In this document: positions 17,082-26,311 of the stretch, in pieces | How the letters are laid out: each line of letters opens with the position of its first letter | Numbering within the stretch: position 1 is the stretch's first letter | Assembly (NCBI RefSeq): GCF_001746365.1 | Contig: NZ_MJAJ01000049.1 | Span: 9,735 to 73,152 of the forward strand | Length of the DNA: 63,418 nucleotides | Origin: Streptomyces sp. LUP30 | GTDB taxonomy: Bacteria > Actinomycetota > Actinomycetes > Streptomycetales > Streptomycetaceae | Reading direction: 5' to 3' | Notes under the pieces: model-generated | Told to the model about the DNA's origin: nothing | Database searches by the model: none | The model's input: the letters and a program-made list of their open reading frames with translations, nothing else | Program-made: the position numbers and the translations under genes

Positions 17082-18023
17082 ATGGGGGCTGGGCACGACC
17101 ACGGCCACACCCACGCACACGCGCCGACCACCGGCACGGCCGCCGCGGCGTACCGCGGCAGGCTGCGGGTCGCGCTGTCGATCACGCTCGGCGTCATGGT
17201 GGTCGAGATCGTCGGCGGGCTGCTCGCCGACTCCCTCGCGCTGATCGCGGACGCCGCGCACATGGCGACGGACGCCCTGGGCCTGGGCATGGCGCTGCTC
17301 GCCATCCACTTCGCCAACCGGCCGCCGAGCGCGAACCGCACCTTCGGGCTGGCCCGCGCGGAGATCCTCGCCGCCCTCGCCAACTGTCTGCTGCTGCTCG
17401 GAGTGGGCGGCTACGTGCTGTACGAGGCGGTCCAGCGGTTCCTCACGCCGGCCCCGACCGAGGCCGGGCTGATGATCTGGTTCGGCGCGATCGGTCTGGT
17501 CGCGAACATGATCTCGCTCACCCTGCTGATGCGCGGCCAGGCGGAGAGCCTGAACGTGCGCGGGGCGTTCCTGGAAGTGGCCGCCGACGCGCTGGGCTCG
17601 GTGGCGGTGATCGTCTCGGCGGTGGTGATCCTGACCACCGGCTGGCAGACCGCGGACCCCGTCGCCTCGCTCGCCATCGGCCTGATGATCGTGCCGCGGA
17701 CCGTGAAGCTGCTGCGCGAGACGCTCGACGTGCTGCTGGAGTCGGCTCCCAAGGACGTCGACATGGCGGAGGTGCGGTCCCACATCCTGGCCCTGGACGG
17801 GGTGCAGGACGTCCACGACCTGCACGCCTGGACGATCACCTCGGGGATGCCGGTGCTGTCGGCGCACGTCGTGGTGGCCTCGGACGCGCTCAACGCCATC
17901 GGCCACGAGAAGATGCTGCACGAGCTCCAGGGCTGCCTGGGCGACCACTTCGACGTGGAGCACTGCACCTTCCAGCTGGAGCCCGTCGGACACGCGGAAC
18001 ACGAGGCGCGGCTCTGTCACTGA
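17082..18023 (+). CDS. Cation diffusion facilitator (CzcD/ZitB-type) metal exporter
   Basis: A 313-aa inner-membrane antiporter of the CDF family, expected to export Zn2+ or a similar divalent metal. A His-rich N-terminus (HDHGHTHAHAP) precedes six TM segments. TM2 carries ADAAHMATD, giving the H-D half of the metal site; TM5 carries EVAADALGS, where Glu takes the place often held by His. A His-rich loop of the long kind is absent. The C-terminal cytoplasmic domain (VQDVHDLHAWTITSG) and a His-rich tail (HAEHEARLCH) may sense metal. No regulator is adjacent. Confidence 0.93.
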   Translation: MGAGHDHGHTHAHAPTTGTAAAAYRGRLRVALSITLGVMVVEIVGGLLADSLALIADAAHMATDALGLGMALLAIHFANRPPSANRTFGLARAEILAALANCLLLLGVGGYVLYEAVQRFLTPAPTEAGLMIWFGAIGLVANMISLTLLMRGQAESLNVRGAFLEVAADALGSVAVIVSAVVILTTGWQTADPVASLAIGLMIVPRTVKLLRETLDVLLESAPKDVDMAEVRSHILALDGVQDVHDLHAWTITSGMPVLSAHVVVASDALNAIGHEKMLHELQGCLGDHFDVEHCTFQLEPVGHAEHEARLCH

Positions 18024-18212
18024 GCGTGCGCGCGGTCCCCGACGGCGTAACCGCACAGACGTTCCGGGCGGTTCCCCGCCCGCGGCGCCGGGCAAGATCA
18101 GCTACCGGGTCTCCTGCCGCGCGCGGGACATGCGGGCATTCGCGCGAAGTGCCGGGAGTGCCGGACGCGTACGGCAGACTGGGGACGCGAGGACCGATGC
18201 TTAAGGATGGGT

Positions 18213-18806
18213 ATGCCGATCACACCTGCCACCGCGACACACAACTCGTCGAACGGCACCGCTGACGCGATCTTGCTGGAGCTGGTCGACGAGAACGGCG
18301 TCACGATCGGCACCGCGGAGAAGCTCGCCGCCCATCAGCCGCCGGGGCAACTGCACCGCGCGTTCTCCGTGTTCCTCTTCGACGAGCGGGGCAGGCTGCT
18401 CCTGCAGCAGCGGGCGCTCGGCAAGTACCACTCCCCCGGCGTGTGGTCGAACACCTGCTGCGGTCACCCCTATCCGGGCGAGGCGCCGTTCGCGGCGGCG
18501 GCGCGCCGCACGTTCGAGGAGCTGGGCGTCTCCCCGTCGCTGCTCGCCGAGGCCGGCACGGTCCGCTACAACCACCCCGACCCGGACTCCGGGCTGGTGG
18601 AGCAGGAGTACAACCACCTGTTCGTCGGTCTGGTGCAGGCGCCGCTGCGGCCGGACGCGCAGGAGGTCGGCGACACGGCCTACGTGACGTCGGCCGAGCT
18701 GGCGAAGCGGCATGCCGAGGCCCCGTTCTCCTCCTGGTTCATGACGGTGCTGGACGCCGCTCGGCCGGCGGTCAGGGAGCTGACGGGCCCCTCGGCCGGC
18801 TGGTGA
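18213..18806 (+). CDS. idi: Isopentenyl-diphosphate delta-isomerase, type I
   Basis: A 197-aa Nudix-fold enzyme interconverting IPP and DMAPP. It has the catalytic Cys in NTCCGHP and catalytic Glu in EQEYNHLF, plus the Nudix-like helix AARRTFEELG. Two ATGs are in frame (18207, 18213); AAGGA ends at 18207, 5 bp before the second, so I choose 18213. It lies about 9 kb from the hopanoid operon and likely balances isoprenoid precursors for it and other terpenoids. It converges on the anti-sigma-type gene with only 3 bp between stops. Confidence 0.96.
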   Translation: MPITPATATHNSSNGTADAILLELVDENGVTIGTAEKLAAHQPPGQLHRAFSVFLFDERGRLLLQQRALGKYHSPGVWSNTCCGHPYPGEAPFAAAARRTFEELGVSPSLLAEAGTVRYNHPDPDSGLVEQEYNHLFVGLVQAPLRPDAQEVGDTAYVTSAELAKRHAEAPFSSWFMTVLDAARPAVRELTGPSAGW

Positions 18807-18809
18807 CGT

Positions 18810-19328
18810 TCAGGGCAGCCTGACCGGCTTGAGCGGCAGGGCGGCCCAGATCACCTTGCCGCCGTTCCCCGTGTGCTCGACGTCGCACACCCCGCCCGCC
18901 TCCCTGGTGATCTCCCGCACCAGGAGCAGTCCGCGGCCGCCCGTGCGGCCGTGGTCGGTCTCCAGGGCGGTCGGCCGGTAGGGGTGGCTGTCCTCGACGG
19001 AGACCCGCACCCACTCGGCGCCGACGGCGATCTCCACCGCGAGGGTGGGCGAGAGCACGGCCGCGTGCCGGACGGCGTTGGTCACCAGCTCGGAGACGAT
19101 CAGCAGGAGCCCCTGCGCCAGGTCGTCCGGGATCGGCACCCCCTGGCGGTACAGCAGGTCCCGCACGGCGTGCCGCGCCTGCGGGACCGAGGCGTCCACG
19201 GCGGCCGCGGTGAACCGCCACACGCCCTCGTAGGGCAGCGGTCGCGGTTCGGCCTCCGCAAGGGGTTCGGAAGGTGCGGCCGGCCCGCCCGCTGGGCGCG
19301 GGTCGGGCCCCCGCCCGTGATCGTCCAT
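18810..19328 (-). CDS. ATP-binding anti-sigma-factor-type kinase (RsbW-like)
   Basis: A 172-aa single-domain GHKL ATPase of the HATPase_c_2 type, abundant in Streptomyces as regulators of sigma factors or anti-anti-sigma proteins. The N box is SELVTNAVRHA, the G1 box VSVEDSHP, and the G2 region GGRGLLLV. I chose the ATG at 19328, with GAGGGTGG 10 bp upstream; a GTG at 19364 is in frame but lacks a ribosome site. The first ~45 residues are Pro/Glu-rich and disordered. No sigma or antagonist gene is adjacent, so the partner is unknown. Confidence 0.88.
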   Translation of the reverse strand: MDDHGRGPDPRPAGGPAAPSEPLAEAEPRPLPYEGVWRFTAAAVDASVPQARHAVRDLLYRQGVPIPDDLAQGLLLIVSELVTNAVRHAAVLSPTLAVEIAVGAEWVRVSVEDSHPYRPTALETDHGRTGGRGLLLVREITREAGGVCDVEHTGNGGKVIWAALPLKPVRLP

Positions 19329-19615
19329 CGTCCGGTCGCCACCCTCGCGCTCGATTGTCACCACACGTCGAGTGTGGGAACGAGACGCTCCCCTCCGGAT
19401 GACTGAACAGAAGTCAGCGGTTAATGAGCGTTTCCGACCCCATCAGAAGGACACCGTCGAGCGCAGGACCGTTTCTGTCGCGTCTGCGCCGCCTTCGCGC
19501 ACTCTTCGGGTTGTACGGGTTCCACGGTGCGGCTCCTCCCATTTGACCCCTTTGCCGCCCGCGCCGCCCGGTTCGCGCCGCCCGCCCGCACCGACCGCCT
19601 CACTGCCGCCGCAAG

Positions 19616-19634
19616 CCGGATGGTTAGCATCCGG
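19616..19634 (+). promoter_or_regulatory. -10 hexamer and hairpin abutting the enoyl-CoA hydratase start
   Basis: TAGCAT at 19625-19630 lies 6 bp before the ATG, suiting a leaderless transcript. The same bases form a perfect 7-bp inverted repeat (CCGGATG, 5-bp spacer, CATCCGG; 19616-19634). An inverted repeat over a -10 element is a usual repressor site, but no regulator is adjacent. Confidence 0.5.
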
Positions 19635-19636
19635 GC

Positions 19637-20386
19637 ATGGAGCCCGAACTGCTGCACGGCGTCACCGACCAGGTCGCCACCGTCGTCCTGCACCATCCCG
19701 CGAAGCGCAACGCCATGACCGCCGCGATGTGGGCGGCACTGCCCCCGCTGCTGGACACCCTGGCCGCCGACCCCGGCGTACGGGCGCTGGTGCTGACGGG
19801 CGCGGGCGGCACCTTCTGCGCCGGGGCGGACATCTCCACGCTCCAGGGGTCGCCGCAGGAGGCCCAGACGCTGGCGGTGCGCGCCGAGGACGCCCTGGCC
19901 GCGTTCCCCAAGCCGACGCTGGCGGCGGTCCGGGGGCACTGCGTGGGCGGCGGCGCCCAGCTCGCCGCCGCGTGCGACCTGCGGTTCGCCGAGGAGGGCG
20001 CGCTGTTCGGGGTGACGCCGGCGAAGCTCGGGATCGTCTACCCGTCCTCCGCCACCAGGCGGCTGGTGTCCCTGGTGGGGCCGGCCACCGCCAAGTACCT
20101 TTTGTTCTCCGGCGAGTTGATCGGCGCCGACCGGGCGCTGCGCACCGGACTGATCGACGAGGTACTGCCCGCCGACGAACTCGACGACCGCGTCGGGGAG
20201 TTCACCCGCCTGCTGGTGTCCCGCTCCCAGCTGACACAGGCCGCGGCCAAGGAGTTCGCCGACGGACGCACGGACCGGGACGCCCACTGGAGCGCGCAGG
20301 CCCGGGGCAACGGCGACACGGCGGAGGGCGTCGCCGCGTTCCTGGAGCGCCGCGAGCCGCGCTTCGCCTGGACCGCGTCCGGGTGA
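19637..20386 (+). CDS. Enoyl-CoA hydratase/isomerase family protein
   Basis: A 249-aa crotonase-fold protein. The oxyanion-hole segments are visible as GTFCAGADIS and VRGHCVGGGAQLAAACD, followed by FAEEGALFGVTPAKLGI. The crotonase Glu positions are partly replaced (Ala-Ala in the GGGAQLA helix and Pro-Ala near 138), so hydratase activity is likely but not certain. It is monocistronic, in a 270-bp gap from the divergent RsbW-like gene. Substrate is unknown. Confidence 0.9.
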   Translation: MEPELLHGVTDQVATVVLHHPAKRNAMTAAMWAALPPLLDTLAADPGVRALVLTGAGGTFCAGADISTLQGSPQEAQTLAVRAEDALAAFPKPTLAAVRGHCVGGGAQLAAACDLRFAEEGALFGVTPAKLGIVYPSSATRRLVSLVGPATAKYLLFSGELIGADRALRTGLIDEVLPADELDDRVGEFTRLLVSRSQLTQAAAKEFADGRTDRDAHWSAQARGNGDTAEGVAAFLERREPRFAWTASG

Positions 20387-20515
20387 AGCGCCGACGACGG
20401 CGGACGGCCGCCGCGCGGCGGGGCCCCGGCACGACGACCGCGTCCTGATCCCCGAGTGTCGGCGCCACCTGCCACAATTGCCGCGCAACCTCAGTGGAGA
20501 AGGCGGTACGGGATC

Positions 20516-22927
20516 GTGACGACACCCGGGTCCATCGAAGCAGGATCCATCGAAGGCAGGATCGCCGAAGAACTCGGCGTACGGGAACGGCAGGTCAAGG
20601 CGGCCGTAGAGCTGCTCGACGGCGGCTCGACGGTGCCCTTCATCGCTCGTTACCGCAAGGAAGCGACCGAGATGCTCGACGACGCGCAGCTGCGCACGCT
20701 CGAGGAGCGGCTGCGCTATCTGCGGGAGCTGGAGGAGCGGCGGGCCGCGATCCTGGAGTCGGTGCGCGAGCAGGGCAAGCTCACCGACGCGCTGGAGGCG
20801 CAGATCCGGGGCGCCGAGACCAAGGCGCGCCTGGAGGACGTCTACCTACCGTACAAGCCCAAGCGGCGCACCAAGGCGCAGATCGCGCGCGAGGCGGGCC
20901 TCGAACCTCTCGCGCAGGGGCTGCTCGGCGACCCCTCGGTCGATCCGATCGCGGCGGCCGCAGCCTTCGTCGACGCCGGCAAGGGCGTCGCCGACGCACA
21001 GGCGGCGCTGGACGGCGCGCGGGCGATCCTGACCGAGCGGTTCTCGGAGGACGCCGACCTGATCGGCGAGCTGCGCGAGCGCATGTGGGGGCGTGGCCGG
21101 CTGGTCGCGAAGGTGCGTGACGGCAAGGAGGAGGCGGGCGCGAAGTTCGCCGACTACTTCGACTTCGCCGAGCCGTTCACCGCGCTGCCCTCGCACCGCA
21201 TCCTGGCCATGCTGCGCGGCGAGAAGGAGGACGTCCTCGACCTCGTCCTGGAGCCGGAAGAGCCCTCCGAGCAGCCCGGCCCCTCCTCGTACGAGGGCAT
21301 CGTCGCAAGCCGGTTCGGCATCGCCGACCGCGGCCGCCCGGCCGACAAGTGGCTGACCGACACGGTCCGCTGGGCCTGGCGCACCCGCATCCTCGTGCAC
21401 CTCGGCATCGACCTGCGGCTGCGTCTGCGGACGGCCGCCGAGGACGAGGCCGTGAACGTCTTCGCCGCCAACCTGCGCGACCTGCTGCTCGCCGCCCCGG
21501 CCGGCACGCGCGCGACGCTGGGCCTCGATCCCGGCTTCCGCACGGGCGTGAAGGTCGCCGTCGTCGACGCGACCGGCAAGGTCGTCGCCACGGACGTGAT
21601 CCACCCGCACGTCCCGGCGAACCGGTGGGACGAGGCCATCGCCAAGCTGGCGCGGCTGTCCGCGGAGCACGCGGTCGACCTGATCGCCATCGGCAACGGC
21701 ACCGCGTCCCGCGAGACCGACCGGCTGGCCGCTGAGCTGATCGCCAAACACCCGGAGCTGCAGCTCACCAAGGTGATGGTGTCCGAGGCCGGCGCCTCCG
21801 TGTACTCGGCCTCCGCCTTCGCCTCGCAGGAACTGCCGGACATGGACGTCTCGCTCCGCGGCGCCGTCTCGATCGCCCGCCGGCTGCAGGACCCGCTCGC
21901 CGAGCTGGTGAAGATCGACCCGAAGTCGATCGGCGTCGGCCAGTACCAGCACGACCTGTCCGAGGTGAAGCTGTCGCGTTCGCTGGACGCGGTGGTGGAG
22001 GACTGTGTGAACGGCGTGGGCGTCGACGTCAACACGGCCTCCGCGCCACTGCTCGCCCGGGTCTCCGGCATCACCTCCGGCCTGGCGGAGAACATCGTGG
22101 CGCACCGGGACGCCAACGGGCCGTTCACCTCCCGCACGGAGCTGAAGAAGGTGCCGCGGCTCGGCCCCAAGGCCTACGAGCAGTGCGCGGGCTTCCTGCG
22201 GATCCGCGGCGGATCCGACCCGCTGGACGCCTCCAGCGTGCACCCGGAGGCCTACCCGGTGGTGCGGCGCATGGTGAAGACCTCGGGGCAGGAGGTGGCG
22301 TCGCTGGTCGGCAACACGGCGGTACTGCGCTCGCTGCGGCCGACGGACTTCGTGGACGAGACGTTCGGTCTGCCGACCGTCACCGACATCCTCAAGGAGC
22401 TGGAGAAGCCCGGGCGCGACCCGCGGCCCGCGTTCAAGACGGCCGTCTTCAAGGACGGCGTGGAGAAGATCTCCGACCTGGCCGCCGGGATGGTCCTGGA
22501 AGGCGTCGTGACCAATGTGGCGGCCTTCGGGGCGTTCATCGACGTCGGCGTCCATCAGGACGGTCTGGCGCACGTCTCCGCCCTGTCGAAGACGTTCGTC
22601 AAGGACCCGCGGGAGGTCGTCAAACCGGGTGACATCGTCAAGGTGAAGGTCCTCGACGTGGACATCCCGCGCAAGCGGATCTCCCTGACGCTGCGGCTGG
22701 ACGACGAGGCGGCCGCCCCGGGCGAGCAGGGCAGGCCCTCCGGCGGCGGACGGCAGCAGCGGGACGGCGGCGGGGGCCGTCCGCCCCAGCAGCGCCAGCG
22801 ACAGCAGCAGGCCGGCGGACAGCGCGGCGGCGGCTCGCGGCAGGCGGCGGCGCCGCCTGCGAACAGCGCGATGGCCGACGCGCTGCGCAAGGCGGGCCTG
22901 CTCGACCCGAAGAAGGGCCGGGGCTGA
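20516..22927 (+). CDS. tex: RNA-binding transcriptional accessory protein Tex
   Basis: An 803-aa Tex protein. Domains run from an N-terminal helical region, through a YqgF-like RNase H fold (LGLDPGFRTGVKVAVVDA), tandem helix-hairpin-helix motifs (NTASAPLLARVSGI and FTSRTELKKVPRLG), to an S1 RNA-binding domain (GMVLEGVVTNVAAFGAFIDV). The tail of about 70 residues is Gln/Arg/Gly-rich. GTG at 20516 gives the family N-terminus; GGAGAAGG is 13 bp upstream. Tex acts on transcription complexes and RNA turnover. The Q/R/G tail is longer than in enterobacterial Tex and may add nonspecific RNA binding. Confidence 0.95.
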   Translation: MTTPGSIEAGSIEGRIAEELGVRERQVKAAVELLDGGSTVPFIARYRKEATEMLDDAQLRTLEERLRYLRELEERRAAILESVREQGKLTDALEAQIRGAETKARLEDVYLPYKPKRRTKAQIAREAGLEPLAQGLLGDPSVDPIAAAAAFVDAGKGVADAQAALDGARAILTERFSEDADLIGELRERMWGRGRLVAKVRDGKEEAGAKFADYFDFAEPFTALPSHRILAMLRGEKEDVLDLVLEPEEPSEQPGPSSYEGIVASRFGIADRGRPADKWLTDTVRWAWRTRILVHLGIDLRLRLRTAAEDEAVNVFAANLRDLLLAAPAGTRATLGLDPGFRTGVKVAVVDATGKVVATDVIHPHVPANRWDEAIAKLARLSAEHAVDLIAIGNGTASRETDRLAAELIAKHPELQLTKVMVSEAGASVYSASAFASQELPDMDVSLRGAVSIARRLQDPLAELVKIDPKSIGVGQYQHDLSEVKLSRSLDAVVEDCVNGVGVDVNTASAPLLARVSGITSGLAENIVAHRDANGPFTSRTELKKVPRLGPKAYEQCAGFLRIRGGSDPLDASSVHPEAYPVVRRMVKTSGQEVASLVGNTAVLRSLRPTDFVDETFGLPTVTDILKELEKPGRDPRPAFKTAVFKDGVEKISDLAAGMVLEGVVTNVAAFGAFIDVGVHQDGLAHVSALSKTFVKDPREVVKPGDIVKVKVLDVDIPRKRISLTLRLDDEAAAPGEQGRPSGGGRQQRDGGGGRPPQQRQRQQQAGGQRGGGSRQAAAPPANSAMADALRKAGLLDPKKGRG

Positions 22928-22986
22928 GCACCCGGTGACGAGACCGTCCGGGCCCGCGGCGCACGCGCCGTGGCCCGGGCCGCTCG

Positions 22987-22992
22987 TACAGT
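22987..22992 (+). promoter_or_regulatory. -10 hexamer for leaderless glycolipid-binding-type gene
   Basis: TACAGT ends 6 bp before the ATG at 22999. No Shine-Dalgarno is present, which fits a leaderless mRNA. Confidence 0.5.
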
Positions 22993-22998
22993 GACCGT

Positions 22999-23568
22999 AT
23001 GGGTGCTTCGCGGGTCCTCAGCTGGAGCGTGTCGGCGAGCGGCGGTTACGAGACCGCGTGGACCGAGGCGGGAGACGGCGTGCTCCGCGCCCGGGGGCGG
23101 GCGGTCGGCACGACGCCGCAGCCGTACTGGGTGTCCTACGAACTCGACACGGCCGACGGATTCGTGACCCGCCGGCTGCGGGTCACCGTCGAGTCGGCCG
23201 AGCGCACCCGCTCCCTGGACCTGCGGCACGACGGACGGGGCGGCTGGACGGCCGACGGGGAGCGCCTTCCCGGCTTCGACGAGGCCCTCGACTGCGACCT
23301 CGGCCTGTGCCCGCTCACCAACACCATGCCGGTGCTGCGGCACGCACTGCACCGGCGGCCGGGCGAGCGCCGGTTCCTGATGGCGTGGGTGTCGGTGCCG
23401 GCGCTGACCGTGCGACCGTCCTGGCAGACGTACACGCATCTCGGCGCGCACCCGCAGGGCGGGGCGGTGGTCCGCTACACCTCGGGGGGCTTCCGCAGCG
23501 ACGTCGCCTTCGACCCGGACGGTTACGTCCTCGACTATCCCGGACTGGCCACCCGGCTGGTCCCCTAG
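22999..23568 (+). CDS. Putative glycolipid-binding domain protein (DUF1089-type)
   Basis: A 189-aa soluble protein matching the pattern of the putative glycolipid-binding family (PF06475/DUF1089). It contains LSWSVSASGGYETAW at the N-terminus, VSYELDTADGFVTRRLRV, FDEALDCDLGLCPLTNTMP and VRYTSGGFRSDVAFDPDG. There is no signal peptide or membrane segment. The family name rests on a structural resemblance; no enzymatic role is established. Its TAG stop shares the CTAG tetramer with the convergent ABC-F stop. Confidence 0.85.
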   Translation: MGASRVLSWSVSASGGYETAWTEAGDGVLRARGRAVGTTPQPYWVSYELDTADGFVTRRLRVTVESAERTRSLDLRHDGRGGWTADGERLPGFDEALDCDLGLCPLTNTMPVLRHALHRRPGERRFLMAWVSVPALTVRPSWQTYTHLGAHPQGGAVVRYTSGGFRSDVAFDPDGYVLDYPGLATRLVP

Positions 23569-25205
23569 CGCTCCGTCAGCTTGCCGTCCACGACCTCCAG
23601 CCGGCGCGTGACGTGGACGGCGTCCAGCATCCGCCGGTCGTGGGTGACCAGCAGCAGCGTGCCCTCGTAGGCGTCGAGGGCGGACTCCAGCTGTTCGATG
23701 GCCGGCAGGTCGAGGTGGTTCGTCGGCTCGTCGAGGACGAGGAGATTGACGCCCCGGCCCTGCAACAGGGCGAGGGCGGCGCGGGTGCGCTCACCGGGTG
23801 ACAGCGTGACCGCCGGACGCATGACGTGCTCCGACTTCAGGCCGAACTTGGCCAGCAGGGTGCGCACCTCGGCGGGTTCGGTGTCGGGGACGGCCGCCCG
23901 GAACGCGTCGAGCAGCGACTCCGCCCCGTGGAACAGCTGCCGCGCCTGGTCGACCTCGCCGACCAGGACGCCCGAGCCCACGGCCGCGTGTCCGGCGTCC
24001 AGCGGGATCCGGCCGAGGAGCGCGCCGAGCAGGGTGGACTTGCCCGCGCCGTTCGCACCGGTGACCGCGACCCGGTCGGCCCAGTCGATCTGCAGCGTCA
24101 CCGGACCGAGGCGGAAGTCGCCGCGCCGCACCTCGGCGTCGCGCAGGGTGGCCACGACCGCGCCCGAGCGCGGGGCGGCCGCGATCTCCATGCGCAGCTC
24201 CCACTCCTTGCGCGGCTCGTCGACGACCTCCAGACGCTCGATCATGCGCTGCGTCTGCCGGGCCTTCGCTGCCTGCTTCTCGCTGGCCTCGCTGCGGAAC
24301 TTGCGGCCGATCTTGTCGTTGTCGTTGGCCGCCTTGCGGCGCGCGTTCTTGACGCCCTTGTCCATCCAGGAGCGCTGGGTCTGCGCGCGGTCCTGCAGGG
24401 CGGACTTCTTGTCGGCGTACTCCTCGTAGTCCTCGCGGGCGTGCCGGCGGGCCACGTCCCGCTCCTCCAGGTAGGCGTCGTAGCCGCCGCCGTAGAGGTT
24501 GATCTGCTGCTGGGCGAGGTCGAGTTCGAGGACCTTGGTGACCGTGCGGGTGAGGAACTCGCGGTCGTGGCTGACGACGACCGTGCCGGCGCGCAGGCCG
24601 GTCACGAAGCGTTCGAGGCGCTCCAGGCCGTCGAGATCGAGGTCGTTGGTCGGCTCGTCCAGCAGGAAGACGTCGTAGCGGGACAGCAGGAGGGAGGCGA
24701 GGCCCGCGCGCGCGGCCTGGCCGCCCGACAGCGAGGTCATCGGCTGGTCGAGGTCGACGCCGAGCCCGAGCGAGTCGGCGACCTCCTCGGCGCGCTCGTC
24801 GAGGTCGGCGCCGCCGAGGTCGAGCCAGCGCTCCAGGCTCGTCGCGTACGCGTCGTCCGCGCCGGGCGCCCCGTCGACCAGAGCCTGGGTGGCCTCGTCC
24901 ATCGTGCGCTGCGCCTCGGCGACGCCGGTGCGACGGGCCAGGAACTCCCGCACGCTCTCGCCGGGCCGGCGCTCCGGCTCCTGGGGCAGATGGCCGACGG
25001 TCGCGGTCGGCGGGGAGAGCCGCAGCTCGCCCTGCTCGGGAGCGGTGAGCCCGGCGAGCAGCGTGAGCAGGGTGGACTTGCCCGCGCCGTTGGCTCCGAC
25101 CAGCCCGATCACGTCCCCGGGGCCGACGACGAGGTCGAGCCCGGAGAAGAGGGAGCGGTCGCCGTGCCCGGCGGCGAGGTTCTTGGCGACGAGGGTGGCA
25201 GTCAT
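23565..25205 (-). CDS. ABC-F family ATPase
   Basis: A 546-aa protein with two ABC domains and no membrane segments, the ABC-F class that acts on ribosomes. Walker A sites are GANGAGKST (near residue 37) and GANGAGKST (near 380); signatures are LSGGQAARAG and LSPGERTRAAL; Walker B sites are VFLLDEPTNDLD and LLVLDEPTNHLD. A charged linker of ~80 residues (DKKSALQDRAQTQRSWMDKG) follows domain 1. ABC-F members are translation factors or antibiotic-resistance proteins; this one has no attenuation leader, so a housekeeping role is more likely than inducible resistance. Confidence 0.93.
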   Translation of the reverse strand: MTATLVAKNLAAGHGDRSLFSGLDLVVGPGDVIGLVGANGAGKSTLLTLLAGLTAPEQGELRLSPPTATVGHLPQEPERRPGESVREFLARRTGVAEAQRTMDEATQALVDGAPGADDAYATSLERWLDLGGADLDERAEEVADSLGLGVDLDQPMTSLSGGQAARAGLASLLLSRYDVFLLDEPTNDLDLDGLERLERFVTGLRAGTVVVSHDREFLTRTVTKVLELDLAQQQINLYGGGYDAYLEERDVARRHAREDYEEYADKKSALQDRAQTQRSWMDKGVKNARRKAANDNDKIGRKFRSEASEKQAAKARQTQRMIERLEVVDEPRKEWELRMEIAAAPRSGAVVATLRDAEVRRGDFRLGPVTLQIDWADRVAVTGANGAGKSTLLGALLGRIPLDAGHAAVGSGVLVGEVDQARQLFHGAESLLDAFRAAVPDTEPAEVRTLLAKFGLKSEHVMRPAVTLSPGERTRAALALLQGRGVNLLVLDEPTNHLDLPAIEQLESALDAYEGTLLLVTHDRRMLDAVHVTRRLEVVDGKLTER

Positions 25206-25279
25206 CAGACGGTAGATCCTAGTGGGCGGGCGCCGCCCCTCGTCGCCAGGGTTTCGCTCCGACGGCGGCCGGGGTCCGT

Positions 25280-25285
25280 TACCGT
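25280..25285 (+). promoter_or_regulatory. -10 hexamer for leaderless D-amino-acid oxidase gene
   Basis: TACCGT ends 6 bp before the GTG at 25292, in the 86-bp divergent gap. No Shine-Dalgarno is present, so a leaderless transcript is likely. Confidence 0.55.
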
Positions 25286-25291
25286 CCCTGC

Positions 25292-26248
25292 GTGGACATT
25301 CAGGGAGACGGCGGGATCGTCGTGGTCGGCAGCGGGGTCGTCGGGCTGACCACGGCCGTCGTCCTCGCCGAGCGCGGCCGGCGGGTACGGGTGTGGACGC
25401 GGGACGCCGCCGAGCGGACCACGTCCGCCGTCGCGGGCGCGCTGTGGTGGCCGTACCACATCGAACCGAAGGCGTCGGCCCGCGTGTGGGCGCTGCGTTC
25501 GCTGGAGGTGTACCGGGGGCTGGCCGAGCGGCCCGAGGAGACCGGGGTGCGGCTGGTCGAGGGGGCCATGGGCGAGATGGACCCGGCGGACGTCGAGGGC
25601 TGGGCGGCGGGCCGGCTGCCCGGGCTGCGCCGGGCCACCGCCCGGGAGCACCCGGCGCGCAGCGCCGTCTGGGCGCGGCTGCCGCTGATCGACATGTCGG
25701 TGCATCTGCCGTGGTTGCGGGCGCGGCTGCTGCGGGCGGGCGGCACGGTCGAGGAGCGCACCGTGTCCGACCTGGCGGCGGTGGACGCGCCGGTCGTGGT
25801 CAACTGCACCGGCCTGGGCGCCCGCGACCTGATGGGCGACGACTCGGTGCGGCCGGTGCGCGGGCAGCTGGTCGTGGTGGAGAACCCCGGGGTGGACACC
25901 TGGCTCGTCTCCACCACCGCGGCCGGGGAGCTGACCTACTTCTTCCCGCAGCCGGGACGGTTGCTGCTGGGCGGCACGTCCGAGGACGGCGTCGGGTCCC
26001 TGGAACCGGACCCCGCCCGGGCGGAGGCGATCGTGCGCCGGTGCGCCGCCCTGCGGCCGGAGGTGGCCGGGGCGCGGGTGCTGGAACACCGGGTGGGGCT
26101 GCGGCCGGCCCGCCCGGCCGTGCGGCTGGAGCGGCAGGAGCTGCCCGACGGACGCACGGTCGTCCACCACTACGGGCATGGCGGAGCCGGGGTGACCGTG
26201 GCCTGGGGATGCGCGGAGGAGGCGGCCGCGCTGGCCGTCTCCTCCTGA
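25292..26248 (+). CDS. D-amino-acid oxidase family flavoprotein
   Basis: A 318-aa FAD enzyme that oxidatively deaminates D-amino acids. The Rossmann motif is VVVGSGVVGLTTAVVLAERG. Family segments AVAGALWWPYHIEP, NCTGLGARDL, VRPVRGQLVVVENP and the C-terminal HHYGHGGAGVTVAWG are all visible. Length is near that of bacterial DAAO. It is monocistronic and reads toward a strong bidirectional terminator. Possible roles are D-amino-acid catabolism or peptidoglycan D-Ala turnover. Confidence 0.93.
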   Translation: MDIQGDGGIVVVGSGVVGLTTAVVLAERGRRVRVWTRDAAERTTSAVAGALWWPYHIEPKASARVWALRSLEVYRGLAERPEETGVRLVEGAMGEMDPADVEGWAAGRLPGLRRATAREHPARSAVWARLPLIDMSVHLPWLRARLLRAGGTVEERTVSDLAAVDAPVVVNCTGLGARDLMGDDSVRPVRGQLVVVENPGVDTWLVSTTAAGELTYFFPQPGRLLLGGTSEDGVGSLEPDPARAEAIVRRCAALRPEVAGARVLEHRVGLRPARPAVRLERQELPDGRTVVHHYGHGGAGVTVAWGCAEEAAALAVSS

Positions 26249-26275
26249 CCGGTCACGGAACCGGCGCGCGTTCCA

Positions 26276-26310
26276 GGCCCCGGCCGGGGCCGGCCGACCC
26301 CGGCCGGCCC
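26276..26310. terminator. Bidirectional terminator between DAO and X-Pro peptidase genes
   Basis: Between two convergent stops lie a 16-bp perfect palindrome (26276-26291) and a 10-bp stem with a 4-nt loop (GGGCCGGCCG at 26287-26296, complement at 26301-26310). The structures overlap, so they are alternatives. Both strands would form very stable hairpins. Confidence 0.75.
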
Positions 26311-26311
26311 G

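Noticed and set aside
25206..25291. TACCGT just before the ABC-F ATG at 25205 as a leaderless -10
   Set aside because: Only 3 bp separate it from the ATG, so transcription would start inside the coding region. The promoter is probably further upstream.
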